DNA of 64,000 nt. Source: Pseudomonas sp. J452. Its GTDB lineage: Bacteria > Pseudomonadota > Gammaproteobacteria > Pseudomonadales > Pseudomonadaceae. The notes beneath the pieces are model-generated. The model was not told where the DNA came from. It saw only the letters and a program-made list of their open reading frames with translations, and made no database searches. The first letter of the stretch is position 1; each line of letters starts with the position of its first letter. The position numbers were made by a program, and so were the translations under genes. The stretch is taken from contig NZ_CP088294.1 of the NCBI RefSeq assembly GCF_024666525.1, forward strand, positions 4,030,001-4,094,000, in the 5' to 3' direction. Of this stretch, positions 54,172 through 64,000 are shown in pieces.

Positions 54172-54795
54172 TCAGGCTTCCTTGATCACCAGTTGCAAGG
54201 CCTCTTCGGCCAGCTGATCGAGGCTCATCTTGCCGTCCGGGCGGAACCAGGTGGTGGTCCAGCTCAGCGCGCCGGTGAGGAAGCGCCGCAGGATGAACGG
54301 ATCGCCCTTGACGTAGCCGGCCGCGCGCGCCTCGCCGAGTACGTCCAGCCATATCTGCTCGTAGGTGTCGCGCAGGGCGAGGATGTGCGCGCGGCCCTCG
54401 TCCGACAGCGAGCGCCATTCATACACCAGCACGCCCATGGCCTCGCCAGTGCCGCCCATGATCGACTGCAGTTCGCAGCGGATCAGCGCCAGCACACGCT
54501 CGCGCAGATCGCTGGCATCGGCCAGGGCGGCGTGCATCAGCGCGGTGTTGTAGCGCACCGTTTCCTCCATCACCGAGCGGAGGATTTCGTCCTTGCTCTT
54601 GAAGTGGTGAAAGATGCTGCCGGACTGAATACCCACCGCGCCGGCCAGGTCACGCACCGTGGTGCGCTCGTAGCCCTTGCTGCGGAACAGGTGGGCGGCG
54701 GTCTGCAGCAGCTTGCCACGGGCGCTTTCCGGGTCGGTCACCTGGCCGCTGGCCACCAGTTGCTGCATCACGGCGCGAGCCTTGTGATCGTCCAA
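54172..54795 (-). CDS. atuR: TetR-family repressor of the atu cluster (AtuR)
   Basis: TetR-type regulator with the helix-turn-helix at about residues 42-62 of the listed form (TTVRDLAGAVGIQSGSIFHH) and a C-terminal ligand domain (TGALSWTTTWFRPDGKMSLD). Divergent from atuA, as in P. aeruginosa, where AtuR represses terpene-catabolic genes. The start is uncertain: the TTG at 54795 has GGAG eight bases upstream; an ATG at 54768 and a TTG at 54837 are also in frame. Two identical inverted sites in the intergenic region are likely operators. Confidence 0.85.
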   Translation of the reverse strand: MDDHKARAVMQQLVASGQVTDPESARGKLLQTAAHLFRSKGYERTTVRDLAGAVGIQSGSIFHHFKSKDEILRSVMEETVRYNTALMHAALADASDLRERVLALIRCELQSIMGGTGEAMGVLVYEWRSLSDEGRAHILALRDTYEQIWLDVLGEARAAGYVKGDPFILRRFLTGALSWTTTWFRPDGKMSLDQLAEEALQLVIKEA

Positions 54796-54886
54796 ACGCG
54801 TTTCTCCGGCTAAAACAGGAAGGCAGGGTTGTGACAACCTGCAGGGATAAGGGCTTTATGGACGAAATTTACGGCTCCCCGGCCAC

Positions 54887-54902
54887 CCAAGCAAGCGCTT
54901 GG
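54887..54902. promoter_or_regulatory. AtuR operator candidate 1
   Basis: CCAAGCAAGCGCTTGG, containing the palindrome CAAGCGCTTG. It is the exact reverse complement of the site at 54931. Confidence 0.7.
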
Positions 54903-54930
54903 CTGAAAAGTTACCGACAATGCTTTTCAA

Positions 54931-54946
54931 CCAAGCGCTTGCTTGG
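54931..54946. promoter_or_regulatory. AtuR operator candidate 2
   Basis: CCAAGCGCTTGCTTGG, 44 bases from site 1 (start to start), i.e. about four helical turns and on the same face. It lies 44 bases before the atuA start, overlapping the expected promoter. Confidence 0.7.
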
Positions 54947-54989
54947 TAATGTCTCTCCCATCTTCTGGCGTCGATGGAAATACCTATAA

Positions 54990-56777
54990 ATGAGCAAGAC
55001 CATCCGCATTGGCTGCGCCTCCGCCTTCTGGGGCGACACCTCTACCGCTGCCGCCCAGCTGGTGCGCGGCACCGAGCTGGACTACCTGGTGTTCGACTAC
55101 CTGGCCGAAGTGACCATGTCGATCATGGCCGGGGCGCGGATGAAGAAGCCGGACGAAGGCTACGCCACCGACTTCGTCGAAGTGCTCGCCCCACTGCTCG
55201 GCGAGATCGCCGCGAAGAACATCCGCGTGATCAGCAACGCCGGCGGGGTCAACCCCAGCGCCTGCGCCGCGGCCCTGAGCGCCGCCTGCGCCAAGGCCGG
55301 GGTCGAGCTGAAGATTGCCGTACTGCACGGCGACAACCTGCAACCCAAGCTCGGCGAACTGGCCAAGGCCGGCACCGTGGAGATGTTCACGGGCGCCGCG
55401 CTGCCGCCGATGTGCGTGTCGGTCAACGCCTACCTCGGAGCGCCCGGCATAGTCGAAGCGCTGAAACTCGGTGCCGATATCGTCATCACCGGCCGCGTGG
55501 TCGACAGCGCCGTGGTCAGCGCGGCCCTGGTGCACGAGTTCGCTTGGGGCTGGAACGACTATGACAAGCTGGCCCAGGCCGCCCTGGCTGGGCACATCAT
55601 CGAATGCGGCGCGCAGTGCACCGGCGGCAACTTCACCGACTGGCGCGACGTACCGGACTACGAACACATCGGCTTCCCGGTGGTGGAAGTCGCCGCCGAC
55701 GGCAGCTTCGTGGTCAGCAAGCCGCAAGGCACTGGCGGCCTGATCTCCACCCTGTCGGTCGGCGAGCAGATGCTCTACGAGATCGGCGACCCGCGCGCCT
55801 ATTACCTGCCCGATGTGGTCTGCGACTTCACCCAGGTCGAACTGACCCAGGTCGGCGCCAACCGCGTCGAGCTGAAAGGCGCCCGCGGCCTGCCGCCTTC
55901 CGATCAGTACAAGGTCAGCGCCACCCATCCGGACGGTTTCCGCTGCACCGCCAGCTGCCTGCTCGCCGGCATCGACGCGGTGGCCAAGGCCGAGCGGGTC
56001 AGCCAGGCAATCATCGGCAAGACCGAAGAGATGTTCGCCGCGCGCGGCTGGGGCCCGTACAAGGAAGTCTGCATCGAACTGCTCGGCTCCGAAGCCACAT
56101 ATGGCCCGCGCGGCCAGCGCCGCGACACCCGCGAAGTGGTGGTCAAGATCGGCGTACGCCATGCCAAGAAGGAAGCCCTGATCCTGTTCTCCCGCGAGAT
56201 CGCCCAGGCCGCCACCGGCATGGCGCCCGGCCTGACCGGCATAGTCGGCGGGCGCCCGACCGTGTACCCGGTGATCCGCCTGTTCAGCTTCCTGGTCGAC
56301 AAGAGCGCCTGCAGCCTGGAAGTGGAACTCGATGGCCAGCGCAGCCCGCTCGCCCTGCCCCAGCTGGATGCCTTCAGCCCGACGCAGATCGCCGCCGAAG
56401 TCGCCGTGCCGACCACCAGCGATCAGGCCGACAGCACAGTGCCGCTGGTCAAGCTGGCCGTGGCGCGCTCCGGCGACAAGGGCAACCACAGCAATATCGG
56501 CGTAATGGCCAGAAAGCCCGAATATCTGGCCTGGATCGCGGCTGCACTGAGTGAAGGTGCCGTGGCCGAATGGATGCAGCATGTGCTCGACGGCCAGACC
56601 GGCAAGGTCAGCCGCTGGTACCTGCCGGGCAGCCACAGCCTCAACTTCCTGCTGGAGAACGCCCTGGGCGGCGGCGGCGTGGCCAGCCTGCGCATCGACC
56701 CGCAAGGCAAGGCCTTCGCCCAGCAGTTGCTGGAATTCCCGGTGCCCGTGCCCAGCGCATTGGCCAAGACTTTGTAG
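54990..56777 (+). CDS. atuA: Acyclic terpene utilisation protein AtuA (DUF1446)
   Basis: A 595-aa cytoplasmic protein of the AtuA family: an N-terminal DUF1446 domain ([20 protein letters not shown], then [13 protein letters not shown]) and a C-terminal AtuA-like domain (about 490-590: [20 protein letters not shown]). It is required for citronellol/geraniol growth in P. aeruginosa, but its reaction is not established. First gene of the cluster, behind the AtuR operators. Confidence 0.93.
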   Translation: MSKTIRIGCASAFWGDTSTAAAQLVRGTELDYLVFDYLAEVTMSIMAGARMKKPDEGYATDFVEVLAPLLGEIAAKNIRVISNAGGVNPSACAAALSAACAKAGVELKIAVLHGDNLQPKLGELAKAGTVEMFTGAALPPMCVSVNAYLGAPGIVEALKLGADIVITGRVVDSAVVSAALVHEFAWGWNDYDKLAQAALAGHIIECGAQCTGGNFTDWRDVPDYEHIGFPVVEVAADGSFVVSKPQGTGGLISTLSVGEQMLYEIGDPRAYYLPDVVCDFTQVELTQVGANRVELKGARGLPPSDQYKVSATHPDGFRCTASCLLAGIDAVAKAERVSQAIIGKTEEMFAARGWGPYKEVCIELLGSEATYGPRGQRRDTREVVVKIGVRHAKKEALILFSREIAQAATGMAPGLTGIVGGRPTVYPVIRLFSFLVDKSACSLEVELDGQRSPLALPQLDAFSPTQIAAEVAVPTTSDQADSTVPLVKLAVARSGDKGNHSNIGVMARKPEYLAWIAAALSEGAVAEWMQHVLDGQTGKVSRWYLPGSHSLNFLLENALGGGGVASLRIDPQGKAFAQQLLEFPVPVPSALAKTL

Positions 56778-56789
56778 GGCGGATGACGC

Positions 56790-56804
56790 AGCTGGCTCCT
56801 ACAT
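56790..56804. repeat. REP fragment after atuA
   Basis: CAGCTGGCTCCTACA, the end of the 10166-type REP unit, without an intact partner. Confidence 0.6.
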
Positions 56805-56871
56805 CAGACAAACAAATCAGGCATCCCGCCGCTGGCGGCACCCAAGCAGATAGAGCCGAAGGACAACAACA

Positions 56872-57747
56872 ATGAGCTACGACTCGGTATTCAAACCTGA
56901 TCTGTTCAGCGGCCAGACCATCCTGGTCACCGGCGGCGGCAGCGGCATCGGCCGCTGCACCGCCCACGAGCTGGCGGCCCTCGGCGCCCATGTGGTGCTG
57001 GTCGGGCGCAAGGCCGACAAGCTGGAAAAGACCGCTGGCGAGATCCGCGAAGACGGCGGTAGCGTCAGCTTCCAGGTTTGCGATATCCGCGATGAAGAAC
57101 AGGTCAAGGCCATGATCGCAGCGGTGATCGCCGAGCGCGGACCGATCCATCACCTGGTCAATAACGCCGGCGGCCAGTACCCCTCGCCACTCGCCTCGAT
57201 CAACCAGAAAGGCTTCGAGACCGTGGTACGCACCAACCTGGTGGGCGGCTTCCTGGTCGCCCGCGAGGTGTTCAACCAGAGCATGAGCAAGACCGGCGGC
57301 AGCATCGTCAACATGCTCGCCGACATGTGGGGCGGCATGCCCGGCATGGGCCACTCCGGCGCCGCCCGTGCCGGCATGGAGAACTTCACCAAGACCGCCG
57401 CCGTCGAGTGGGGCCATGCCGGGGTGCGGGTCAACGCCGTGGCCCCGGGCTGGGTCGCCTCCAGCGGCATGGACACCTACGAAGGCGCGTTCAAGGCGGT
57501 GATCCCCACCCTGCGCGAACACGTTCCGCTCAAGCGCATCGGCACCGAGTCGGAAGTCTCGGCAGCCATCGTCTTCCTGCTGTCGCCGGGCGCCGCCTTT
57601 ATCAGCGGCAACACGGTGCGCATCGACGGCGCCGCCAGCCAGGGCAGCCGCGCCTTCCCGCTGTTCAAGGCCAAGCCGGGGCAGAGTCAGAGCTACAACG
57701 GCTTCCACCGGGCCTATCTGCCCGATGTACTGAAGGATCAGGAGTAG
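56872..57747 (+). CDS. atuB: SDR-family oxidoreductase AtuB
   Basis: A 291-aa short-chain dehydrogenase-type protein. The cofactor motif TGGGSGIGR (about 22-30) and NNAGG are present. The usual catalytic YxxxK is not visible; the corresponding stretch reads HSGAARAGMENFTK. Position between atuA and atuC matches atuB of P. aeruginosa, which was proposed to act on citronellol, citronellal or their derivatives. Starts 94 bases after atuA. Confidence 0.88.
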   Translation: MSYDSVFKPDLFSGQTILVTGGGSGIGRCTAHELAALGAHVVLVGRKADKLEKTAGEIREDGGSVSFQVCDIRDEEQVKAMIAAVIAERGPIHHLVNNAGGQYPSPLASINQKGFETVVRTNLVGGFLVAREVFNQSMSKTGGSIVNMLADMWGGMPGMGHSGAARAGMENFTKTAAVEWGHAGVRVNAVAPGWVASSGMDTYEGAFKAVIPTLREHVPLKRIGTESEVSAAIVFLLSPGAAFISGNTVRIDGAASQGSRAFPLFKAKPGQSQSYNGFHRAYLPDVLKDQE

Positions 57748-57748
57748 T

Positions 57749-58014
57749 GAGTCTCCCTCTTGGATAAATCACGCATGCGCCGGCGGCCATTTTACCGCAT
57801 GGCAAGGCGCGAGGAGAGAAGTTTGGTCATTCCAAATAAACGACGAGTAACGCAGCCATGCGGAAAAATGGCCCCGTCCCTCCGGGTTGCGCTCGAAAGC
57901 GCGCCAGCCGGCGTTGCGGGATTTGCCAAGGGCGAACCATTGGCTGCATCCCGCGTCTTGCCTGGCGCACTTTCGAGCAGCAACGCAAGTGTGATTTATC
58001 CAAGAGGGAGACTC
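57749..58014. mobile_element. Structured mobile repeat, copy C, between atuB and atuC
   Basis: Non-coding, 266 bp, with perfect 24-bp inverted ends (left GAGTCTCCCTCTTGG and onward, right the exact complement at 57991-58014). Two internal long stems: 57785-57802 with 57856-57873 (17 of 18 pair) and 57891-57907 with 57962-57978 (16 of 17). Apex hairpin GTTTGGTCATTCCAAAT at 57821-57837 and GAGTAAC at 57845-57851. Loops match copy B; stems and ends do not, yet remain paired. The right end supplies GGGAG, the ribosome-binding site of atuC. Confidence 0.85.
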
Positions 58015-58016
58015 TG

Positions 58017-59633
58017 ATGCCGGTGATCCAATCCGAACTCGACGTCCACGGCGACAGCTTCGCGCAGAACCGCGAGGCCATGCTGGCAACCATCGCCGGC
58101 TTCCGCGACGTCGAACAGAAGGTCCTCGACAAAGCCTTCGAGGCCAAGCCCAAGTTCATCAAGCGCGGCCAGCTGCTGCCGCGCGAGCGCATCAACCTGC
58201 TGCTCGATTCCGGCGCGCCGTTCCTCGAACTGGCCTCGCTGGCCGGTTACAAGCTGCACGACGACAAGGACGGCACCCAGGCCGGCGGCGGCATCATCGC
58301 CGGCATCGGCTACGTGGCTGGCGTGCGCTGCCTGGTGATCGCCAACAACAGCGCGATCAAGGGCGGCACCATCTCGCCCACCGGACTGAAGAAATCCCTG
58401 CGCCTGCAGCAGATCGCCGTGGAAAACAAACTGCCGGTGATCACCCTGGCCGAGAGCGGCGGCGCCAACCTCAACTACGCCGCCGACATCTTCGTCGAGG
58501 GCGCCCGTGGCTTCGCCAACCAGGCGCGCATGTCGGCCATGGGCCTGCCGCAGATCACCGTGGTGCACGGTTCCAGCACCGCCGGCGGGGCCTATCAGCC
58601 CGGCCTGTCGGACTACGTGGTGGTGGTGCGCGGCAAGGCCAAGCTGTTCCTCGCCGGTCCGCCGCTGCTGAAAGCCGCCACCGGTGAAGTGGCCACCGAC
58701 GAGGAACTGGGCGGCGCCGAGATGCACGCCCAGGTCGCCGGCACCGCCGAATACCTGGCCGAGAACGACGCCGACGGCGTGCGCATCGCCCGTGAAATCG
58801 CCGGCCTGCTGCCGTGGAACGCGCAACTACCGGCACGCCCGGCCAAGACTTACAGCGAGCCGCTGTACCCGGCCGAAGAGCTGCTCGGCATCGTCCCGGC
58901 CGACGCCAAGAAGCCCTACGACGTGCGCGAGATCATCGCCCGCATCGCCGATGGCTCGGCCTTCCTCGACTTCAAGAACGAGTTCGACAGCCAGACCGTC
59001 TGCGGCCACCTGGCCATCGAAGGCCAGCCCTGCGGCTTTATCGGCAACAACGGGCCGATCACCCCGAGAGGGGCTGCGAAAGCGGCGCAATTTATCCAGC
59101 TGTGCGAGCAGAGCAACACGCCGATCCTGTTCTTCCACAACACCACCGGCTTCATGGTCGGCACCGAGTCCGAGCAGAACGGTGTGATCAAGCACGGCTC
59201 CAAGCTGATCCAGGCCGTGGCCAACTGCACGGTGCCGAAGCTGACCATCGTCGTTGGCGGCTCCTATGGCGCCGGCAACTACGCCATGTGCGGCCGCGGC
59301 CTCGACCCGCGCTTCATCTTCGCCTGGCCCAACAGCAAGACCGCCGTCATGGGCGGTGCCCAGGCCGGCAAGGTGCTGCGCATCGTCACCGAGGACAAGC
59401 ACCTCAAGGCAGGCAACCCAGCCGACCCGAAGATGCTCGACATGCTGGAAATGGCCACCGCGCAGAAGCTCGACAGCCAGTCCACCGCGCTGTACGGCAC
59501 CGCCAGCCTGTGGGACGACGGCCTGATCGACCCACGTGACACGCGCAAGCTGCTCGGCTTCCTGCTGGATATCTGCGCAGAAACCGCAGTCCGCCCCCTC
59601 AAATCCAACTCGTTCGGCGTCGCCCGCCTGTAA
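58017..59633 (+). CDS. atuC: Geranyl-CoA carboxylase beta (carboxyltransferase) subunit AtuC
   Basis: A 538-aa biotin-dependent carboxyltransferase. Both crotonase-like halves are present (N-terminal with NNSAIKGGTISPTGLKKS and AESGGANL; C-terminal with FHNTTGFMVG and SYGAGNYAMCGR). Methylcrotonyl-CoA carboxylase beta (LiuB) is close in sequence; the atuA/atuB/atuD context makes the geranyl-CoA enzyme the better call. The start at 58017 is three bases after the mobile repeat; upstream in-frame codons lie inside that element. Confidence 0.9.
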   Translation: MPVIQSELDVHGDSFAQNREAMLATIAGFRDVEQKVLDKAFEAKPKFIKRGQLLPRERINLLLDSGAPFLELASLAGYKLHDDKDGTQAGGGIIAGIGYVAGVRCLVIANNSAIKGGTISPTGLKKSLRLQQIAVENKLPVITLAESGGANLNYAADIFVEGARGFANQARMSAMGLPQITVVHGSSTAGGAYQPGLSDYVVVVRGKAKLFLAGPPLLKAATGEVATDEELGGAEMHAQVAGTAEYLAENDADGVRIAREIAGLLPWNAQLPARPAKTYSEPLYPAEELLGIVPADAKKPYDVREIIARIADGSAFLDFKNEFDSQTVCGHLAIEGQPCGFIGNNGPITPRGAAKAAQFIQLCEQSNTPILFFHNTTGFMVGTESEQNGVIKHGSKLIQAVANCTVPKLTIVVGGSYGAGNYAMCGRGLDPRFIFAWPNSKTAVMGGAQAGKVLRIVTEDKHLKAGNPADPKMLDMLEMATAQKLDSQSTALYGTASLWDDGLIDPRDTRKLLGFLLDICAETAVRPLKSNSFGVARL

Positions 59634-59653
59634 CCCTTCGGAGAACAATAAAA

Positions 59654-60814
59654 ATGATCTTTACCCAGGAACACGAAGAGCTTCGCCGCACCGTCCGCAA
59701 CTTCGTCGACAAGGAAATCAACCCGCACGTTGACGAGTGGGAAAAGGCCGGCGGCTTCCCCATGCACGATATCTTCAAGAAAGCCGGCGACCTCGGCCTG
59801 CTGGGTATCTCCAAGCCGGAAAAATTCGGCGGCATGGGCCTCGACTACAGCTACTCGGTGGTCGCCGCCGAAGAGTTCGGCACCATCCACTGCGGCGGTA
59901 TCCCCATGGCCATCGGCGTGCAGACCGACATGTGCACCCCGGCCCTGGCCCGCTTCGGCTCCGATGAGCTGCGCGAGGAGTTCCTCCGCCCCGCCATCGC
60001 CGGCGACATGGTCGGCTGCATCGGCGTCTCCGAAGTCGGCGCCGGCTCCGACGTGGCCGGCCTGAAAACCACCGCACGCAAGGACGGCGACGACTACGTG
60101 ATCAACGGCGCGAAGATGTGGATCACCAACTCGCCGTCTGCCGATTTCATCTGCCTGCTGGCCAACACCAGCGACGACAAGCCCCACGTCAACAAGTCGC
60201 TGATCGTGGTGCCGATGAACACCCCGGGCATCAGCCTCAGCCCGCACCTGGACAAGCTCGGTATGCGCAGCTCGGAGACCGCCCAGGTGTTCTTCGACAA
60301 CGTGCGCGTGCCGCAACGCAATCGCATCGGCCACGAAGGCGCCGGTTTCATGATGCAGATGCTGCAGTTCCAGGAAGAGCGCATGTTCGGCGCGGCCAAC
60401 ATGATCAAGGGCCTGGAGTACTGCGTCGACAGCACCATCGAGTACTGCAAACAGCGCCACACCTTCGGCCAGCCGCTGATCGACAACCAGGTCATCCACT
60501 TCCGCATGGCCGAGCTGCAGACCGAGATCGAAGCCCTGCGCGCCCTCGTCTATCACGCCACCGAGCTGTACGTGAAGGGCCGCGACGTGACCAAGCTGGC
60601 GTCGATGGCCAAGCTCAAGGCCGGCCGCCTGGGCCGTGAAGTCACCGACAGCTGCCTGCAGTACTGGGGCGGCATGGGCTTCATGTGGGACAACCCCGTT
60701 TCCCGTGCGTATCGCGATGTGCGCCTGGTCTCCATCGGCGGCGGCGCCGACGAAATCATGCTGGGCATCATCTGCAAACTGATGGGCACCCTGCCGGGTA
60801 AAAAGAAAGGCTGA
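59654..60814 (+). CDS. atuD: Citronellyl-CoA dehydrogenase AtuD
   Basis: A 386-aa acyl-CoA dehydrogenase. FAD and substrate motifs are GCIGVSEVGAGSDVAG and KMWITNSPSADF; the C-terminal block is YRDVRLVSIGGGADEIM. In the pathway it oxidises citronellyl-CoA to geranyl-CoA, the substrate of AtuC/AtuF. Follows atuC by 20 bases with a GGAG site. Confidence 0.9.
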   Translation: MIFTQEHEELRRTVRNFVDKEINPHVDEWEKAGGFPMHDIFKKAGDLGLLGISKPEKFGGMGLDYSYSVVAAEEFGTIHCGGIPMAIGVQTDMCTPALARFGSDELREEFLRPAIAGDMVGCIGVSEVGAGSDVAGLKTTARKDGDDYVINGAKMWITNSPSADFICLLANTSDDKPHVNKSLIVVPMNTPGISLSPHLDKLGMRSSETAQVFFDNVRVPQRNRIGHEGAGFMMQMLQFQEERMFGAANMIKGLEYCVDSTIEYCKQRHTFGQPLIDNQVIHFRMAELQTEIEALRALVYHATELYVKGRDVTKLASMAKLKAGRLGREVTDSCLQYWGGMGFMWDNPVSRAYRDVRLVSIGGGADEIMLGIICKLMGTLPGKKKG

Positions 60815-60825
60815 GGCTGTCGATG

Positions 60826-60920
60826 GTTCCCACGCTCTGCGTGGGAACCCCTGACGGGACGCTCCGCGTCCCAGCGGCGCAGAGCACCGCACAGCGCATT
60901 CCCACGCAGAGCATGGGAAC
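60826..60920. repeat. GTTCCCACGC-type palindromic repeat between atuD and atuE
   Basis: Outer arms GTTCCCACGCTCTGCGTGG and its inverted copy at 60899-60920 enclose a hairpin GGGACGC / GCGTCCC. Elements of this type are scattered through Pseudomonas genomes. Non-coding. Confidence 0.75.
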
Positions 60921-60938
60921 GATCACGAGGAGCCTGTA

Positions 60939-61736
60939 ATGGCTGAACTACCGAATACGCAAACCCTGCTACTGGAGCTGGCTGATGGCGTGCTCTACGT
61001 CACCCTCAACCGCCCGGACAGCCGCAACGCCATGAGCCTGGCGATGGTCGAGGAACTGCGCGCCGTGCTGCGTGCAGTACGCGGCGACCAGGCCGTGCGC
61101 GCCCTGGTGCTACGCGGCGCCGCAGGCCACTTCTGCGCCGGCGGCGATATCAAGGACATGGCCGGTGCGCGTGCCAAAGGTGGCGACGCCTACCGCGAGC
61201 TGAACCGCGCCTTCGGCAGCCTGCTGGAGGAAGCCCAGTACGCGCCACAGGTGCTGGTCGCCGTGCTGGAAGGCGCGGTGCTCGGCGGCGGCTTCGGCCT
61301 GGCCTGCGTCTCCGATATCGCCATCGCCCACCAGGACGCCAAGTTCGGCCTGCCGGAAACCAGCCTGGGCATTCTGCCGGCGCAGATCGCGCCGTTCGTG
61401 GTCAAGCGCATCGGCCTGACCCAGGCCCGTCGCCTGGCCCTCACCGCCTCGCGCTTCGACGGCGCAGAAGCGCTGCGCCTGGGTCTGGTGCACTTCAGCG
61501 AGGCCGACGACCAGGCCGTGGTCGACCGCCTCGCCGAATGCTTGCAGCAGGTACGCCAATGCGCTCCCGGCGCCAACGCGGCGACCAAGGCGCTGCTGCT
61601 GGCCACCGAGACGGAAAACCTCGGCAGCCTGCTCGACCACGCCGCCGGCCAGTTCGCCGAAGCGGTGCTGGGTGGCGAAGGCGTGGAGGGCACCATGGCG
61701 TTCATGCAGAAACGCAAGCCGAAGTGGGCGCAATGA
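60939..61736 (+). CDS. atuE: Isohexenylglutaconyl-CoA hydratase AtuE
   Basis: A 265-aa crotonase-fold enzyme. The oxyanion motifs are FCAGGDIKDM (about 67-76) and EGAVLGGGFGLACVSD (about 111-126). It hydrates the carboxylated product of AtuC/AtuF to 3-hydroxy-3-isohexenylglutaryl-CoA in the citronellol pathway. Starts behind GAGGAG. Confidence 0.9.
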   Translation: MAELPNTQTLLLELADGVLYVTLNRPDSRNAMSLAMVEELRAVLRAVRGDQAVRALVLRGAAGHFCAGGDIKDMAGARAKGGDAYRELNRAFGSLLEEAQYAPQVLVAVLEGAVLGGGFGLACVSDIAIAHQDAKFGLPETSLGILPAQIAPFVVKRIGLTQARRLALTASRFDGAEALRLGLVHFSEADDQAVVDRLAECLQQVRQCAPGANAATKALLLATETENLGSLLDHAAGQFAEAVLGGEGVEGTMAFMQKRKPKWAQ

Positions 61737-61759
61737 TTCAAGCAAGCCCAGTACTGACC

Positions 61760-61850
61760 CCCCCTCTCCCATTCATGGGAGAAGGGCTGGGGGAGAGGGC
61801 GTGTTGCCTGCCCCCTCTCCCTAGCCCTCTCCCCGAGGGGAGAGGGAACC
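61760..61850. repeat. CCCTCTCCC-type palindromic repeat after atuE
   Basis: Alternating CCCCCTCTCCC and GGGGAGAGGG blocks that can fold into two hairpins. Non-coding; common repeat type in Pseudomonas and Xanthomonas. Confidence 0.6.
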
Positions 61851-61858
61851 GATTGAAG

Positions 61859-61909
61859 TAGCCCGGATGCAATCCGGGAACCGACACCCCGGATTGCATC
61901 CGGGCTACG
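61859..61909. repeat. REP hairpin (AGCCCGGATGCAATCCGGG type) before atuF
   Basis: Inverted pair of the same unit that flanks the rsxC-rsxD gap at 23909-24058, here only ten bases apart. Confidence 0.85.
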
Positions 61910-61927
61910 ACTAGCAGGAGCACAACG

Positions 61928-63916
<1,989 letters not shown>

Positions 63917-63931
63917 CCTGCGAACTTACCC

Positions 63932-63991
63932 TGTAGGAGCCAGCTTGCTGGCGATCTGGCCCCGCTGATCGCCAGCAAGCTGGCTCCTACA
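63932..63991. repeat. REP hairpin after atuF
   Basis: Inverted pair of the TGTAGGAGCCAGCTTGCTGG unit, 15 bases after the atuF stop, as at 10166 and 42749. Confidence 0.85.
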
Positions 63992-64000
63992 AATGATGCC

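Noticed and set aside
54984..56705. A 573-codon open frame on the minus strand
   Set aside because: Antisense to the conserved AtuA protein, with shadow-type composition.
57858..58016. N-terminal extension of AtuC by 53 codons
   Set aside because: These codons fall in the mobile repeat; the family start is the ATG at 58017.

Overview
The window is a high-GC chromosomal segment of a Pseudomonas, most likely from the P. aeruginosa/P. mendocina/P. alcaligenes side of the genus. The identification rests on gene order typical of that genus (dcd-apbC-metG; rsxABCDGE-nth followed by a PA3496-type small gene; gloA-argG-motY-pyrC-rnt-bfd; the atuRABCDEF acyclic-terpene cluster), on many GGAGCCAGCTTGCTGGCGAT-type REP sequences, and on the protein sequences. 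No tRNA, rRNA, CRISPR array or complete insertion sequence was seen.

Layout. 1-3236: lower-GC accessory DNA with small unknown genes, an orphan CcdA-like antitoxin gene and a glutamine-dependent NAD synthetase. It ends inside a 5'-truncated chromosomal ammonia-dependent nadE (3237-3545). 3637-8875: one overlapping operon for an AI-2E-type permease, NodT-type outer-membrane factor, HlyD adaptor, DUF2955 membrane protein and ion channel. 8887-13576: a periplasmic protein, dcd, apbC and metG. 13632-19822: a six-gene minor-pilin/PilY1 operon on the minus strand. 20096-27429: rsxABCDGE-nth plus a small acidic protein. 27487-33690: a GAF-GGDEF protein, gloA, argG, motY, pyrC, rnt, bfd. 33829-43631: nitrate regulation and uptake (nasS, nasT, nrtABD) interrupted by a group II decarboxylase gene and alaC. 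43790-49428: MAPEG protein, a gene broken by a mobile repeat, a LysR regulator, a hydrolase, and a two-component pair. 49704-52078: eutBC and a DUF2897 gene. 52386-54105: two paralogous periplasmic-binding-protein genes, one frameshifted. 54172-63916: atuR and atuA-F for citronellol/geraniol catabolism.

How the parts work together. NasS and NasT should sense nitrate/nitrite and relieve attenuation. Both nasS and nrtA are preceded by a sigma-54-type promoter and a leader with two hexaloop hairpins overlapping a terminator, the known ANTAR-protein target. AtuR probably represses atuA-F through two identical 16-bp sites in inverted orientation. The Rnf complex is encoded intact, with RnfC extended by 195-bp tandem repeats.

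The least expected signals are: (i) the apparent replacement of the housekeeping nadE by an unrelated NAD synthetase carried on the adjoining foreign DNA; (ii) a family of about 130-280 bp structured mobile repeats (34039, 44320, 52146, 57749) sharing a small inner hairpin and, in the larger copies, keeping base-paired arms although the arm sequences differ, one of which has broken a gene; (iii) two genes (alaC and a periplasmic binding protein) that each lose frame at a six-C run where seven C are expected, which may be a sequencing artefact or slippage.
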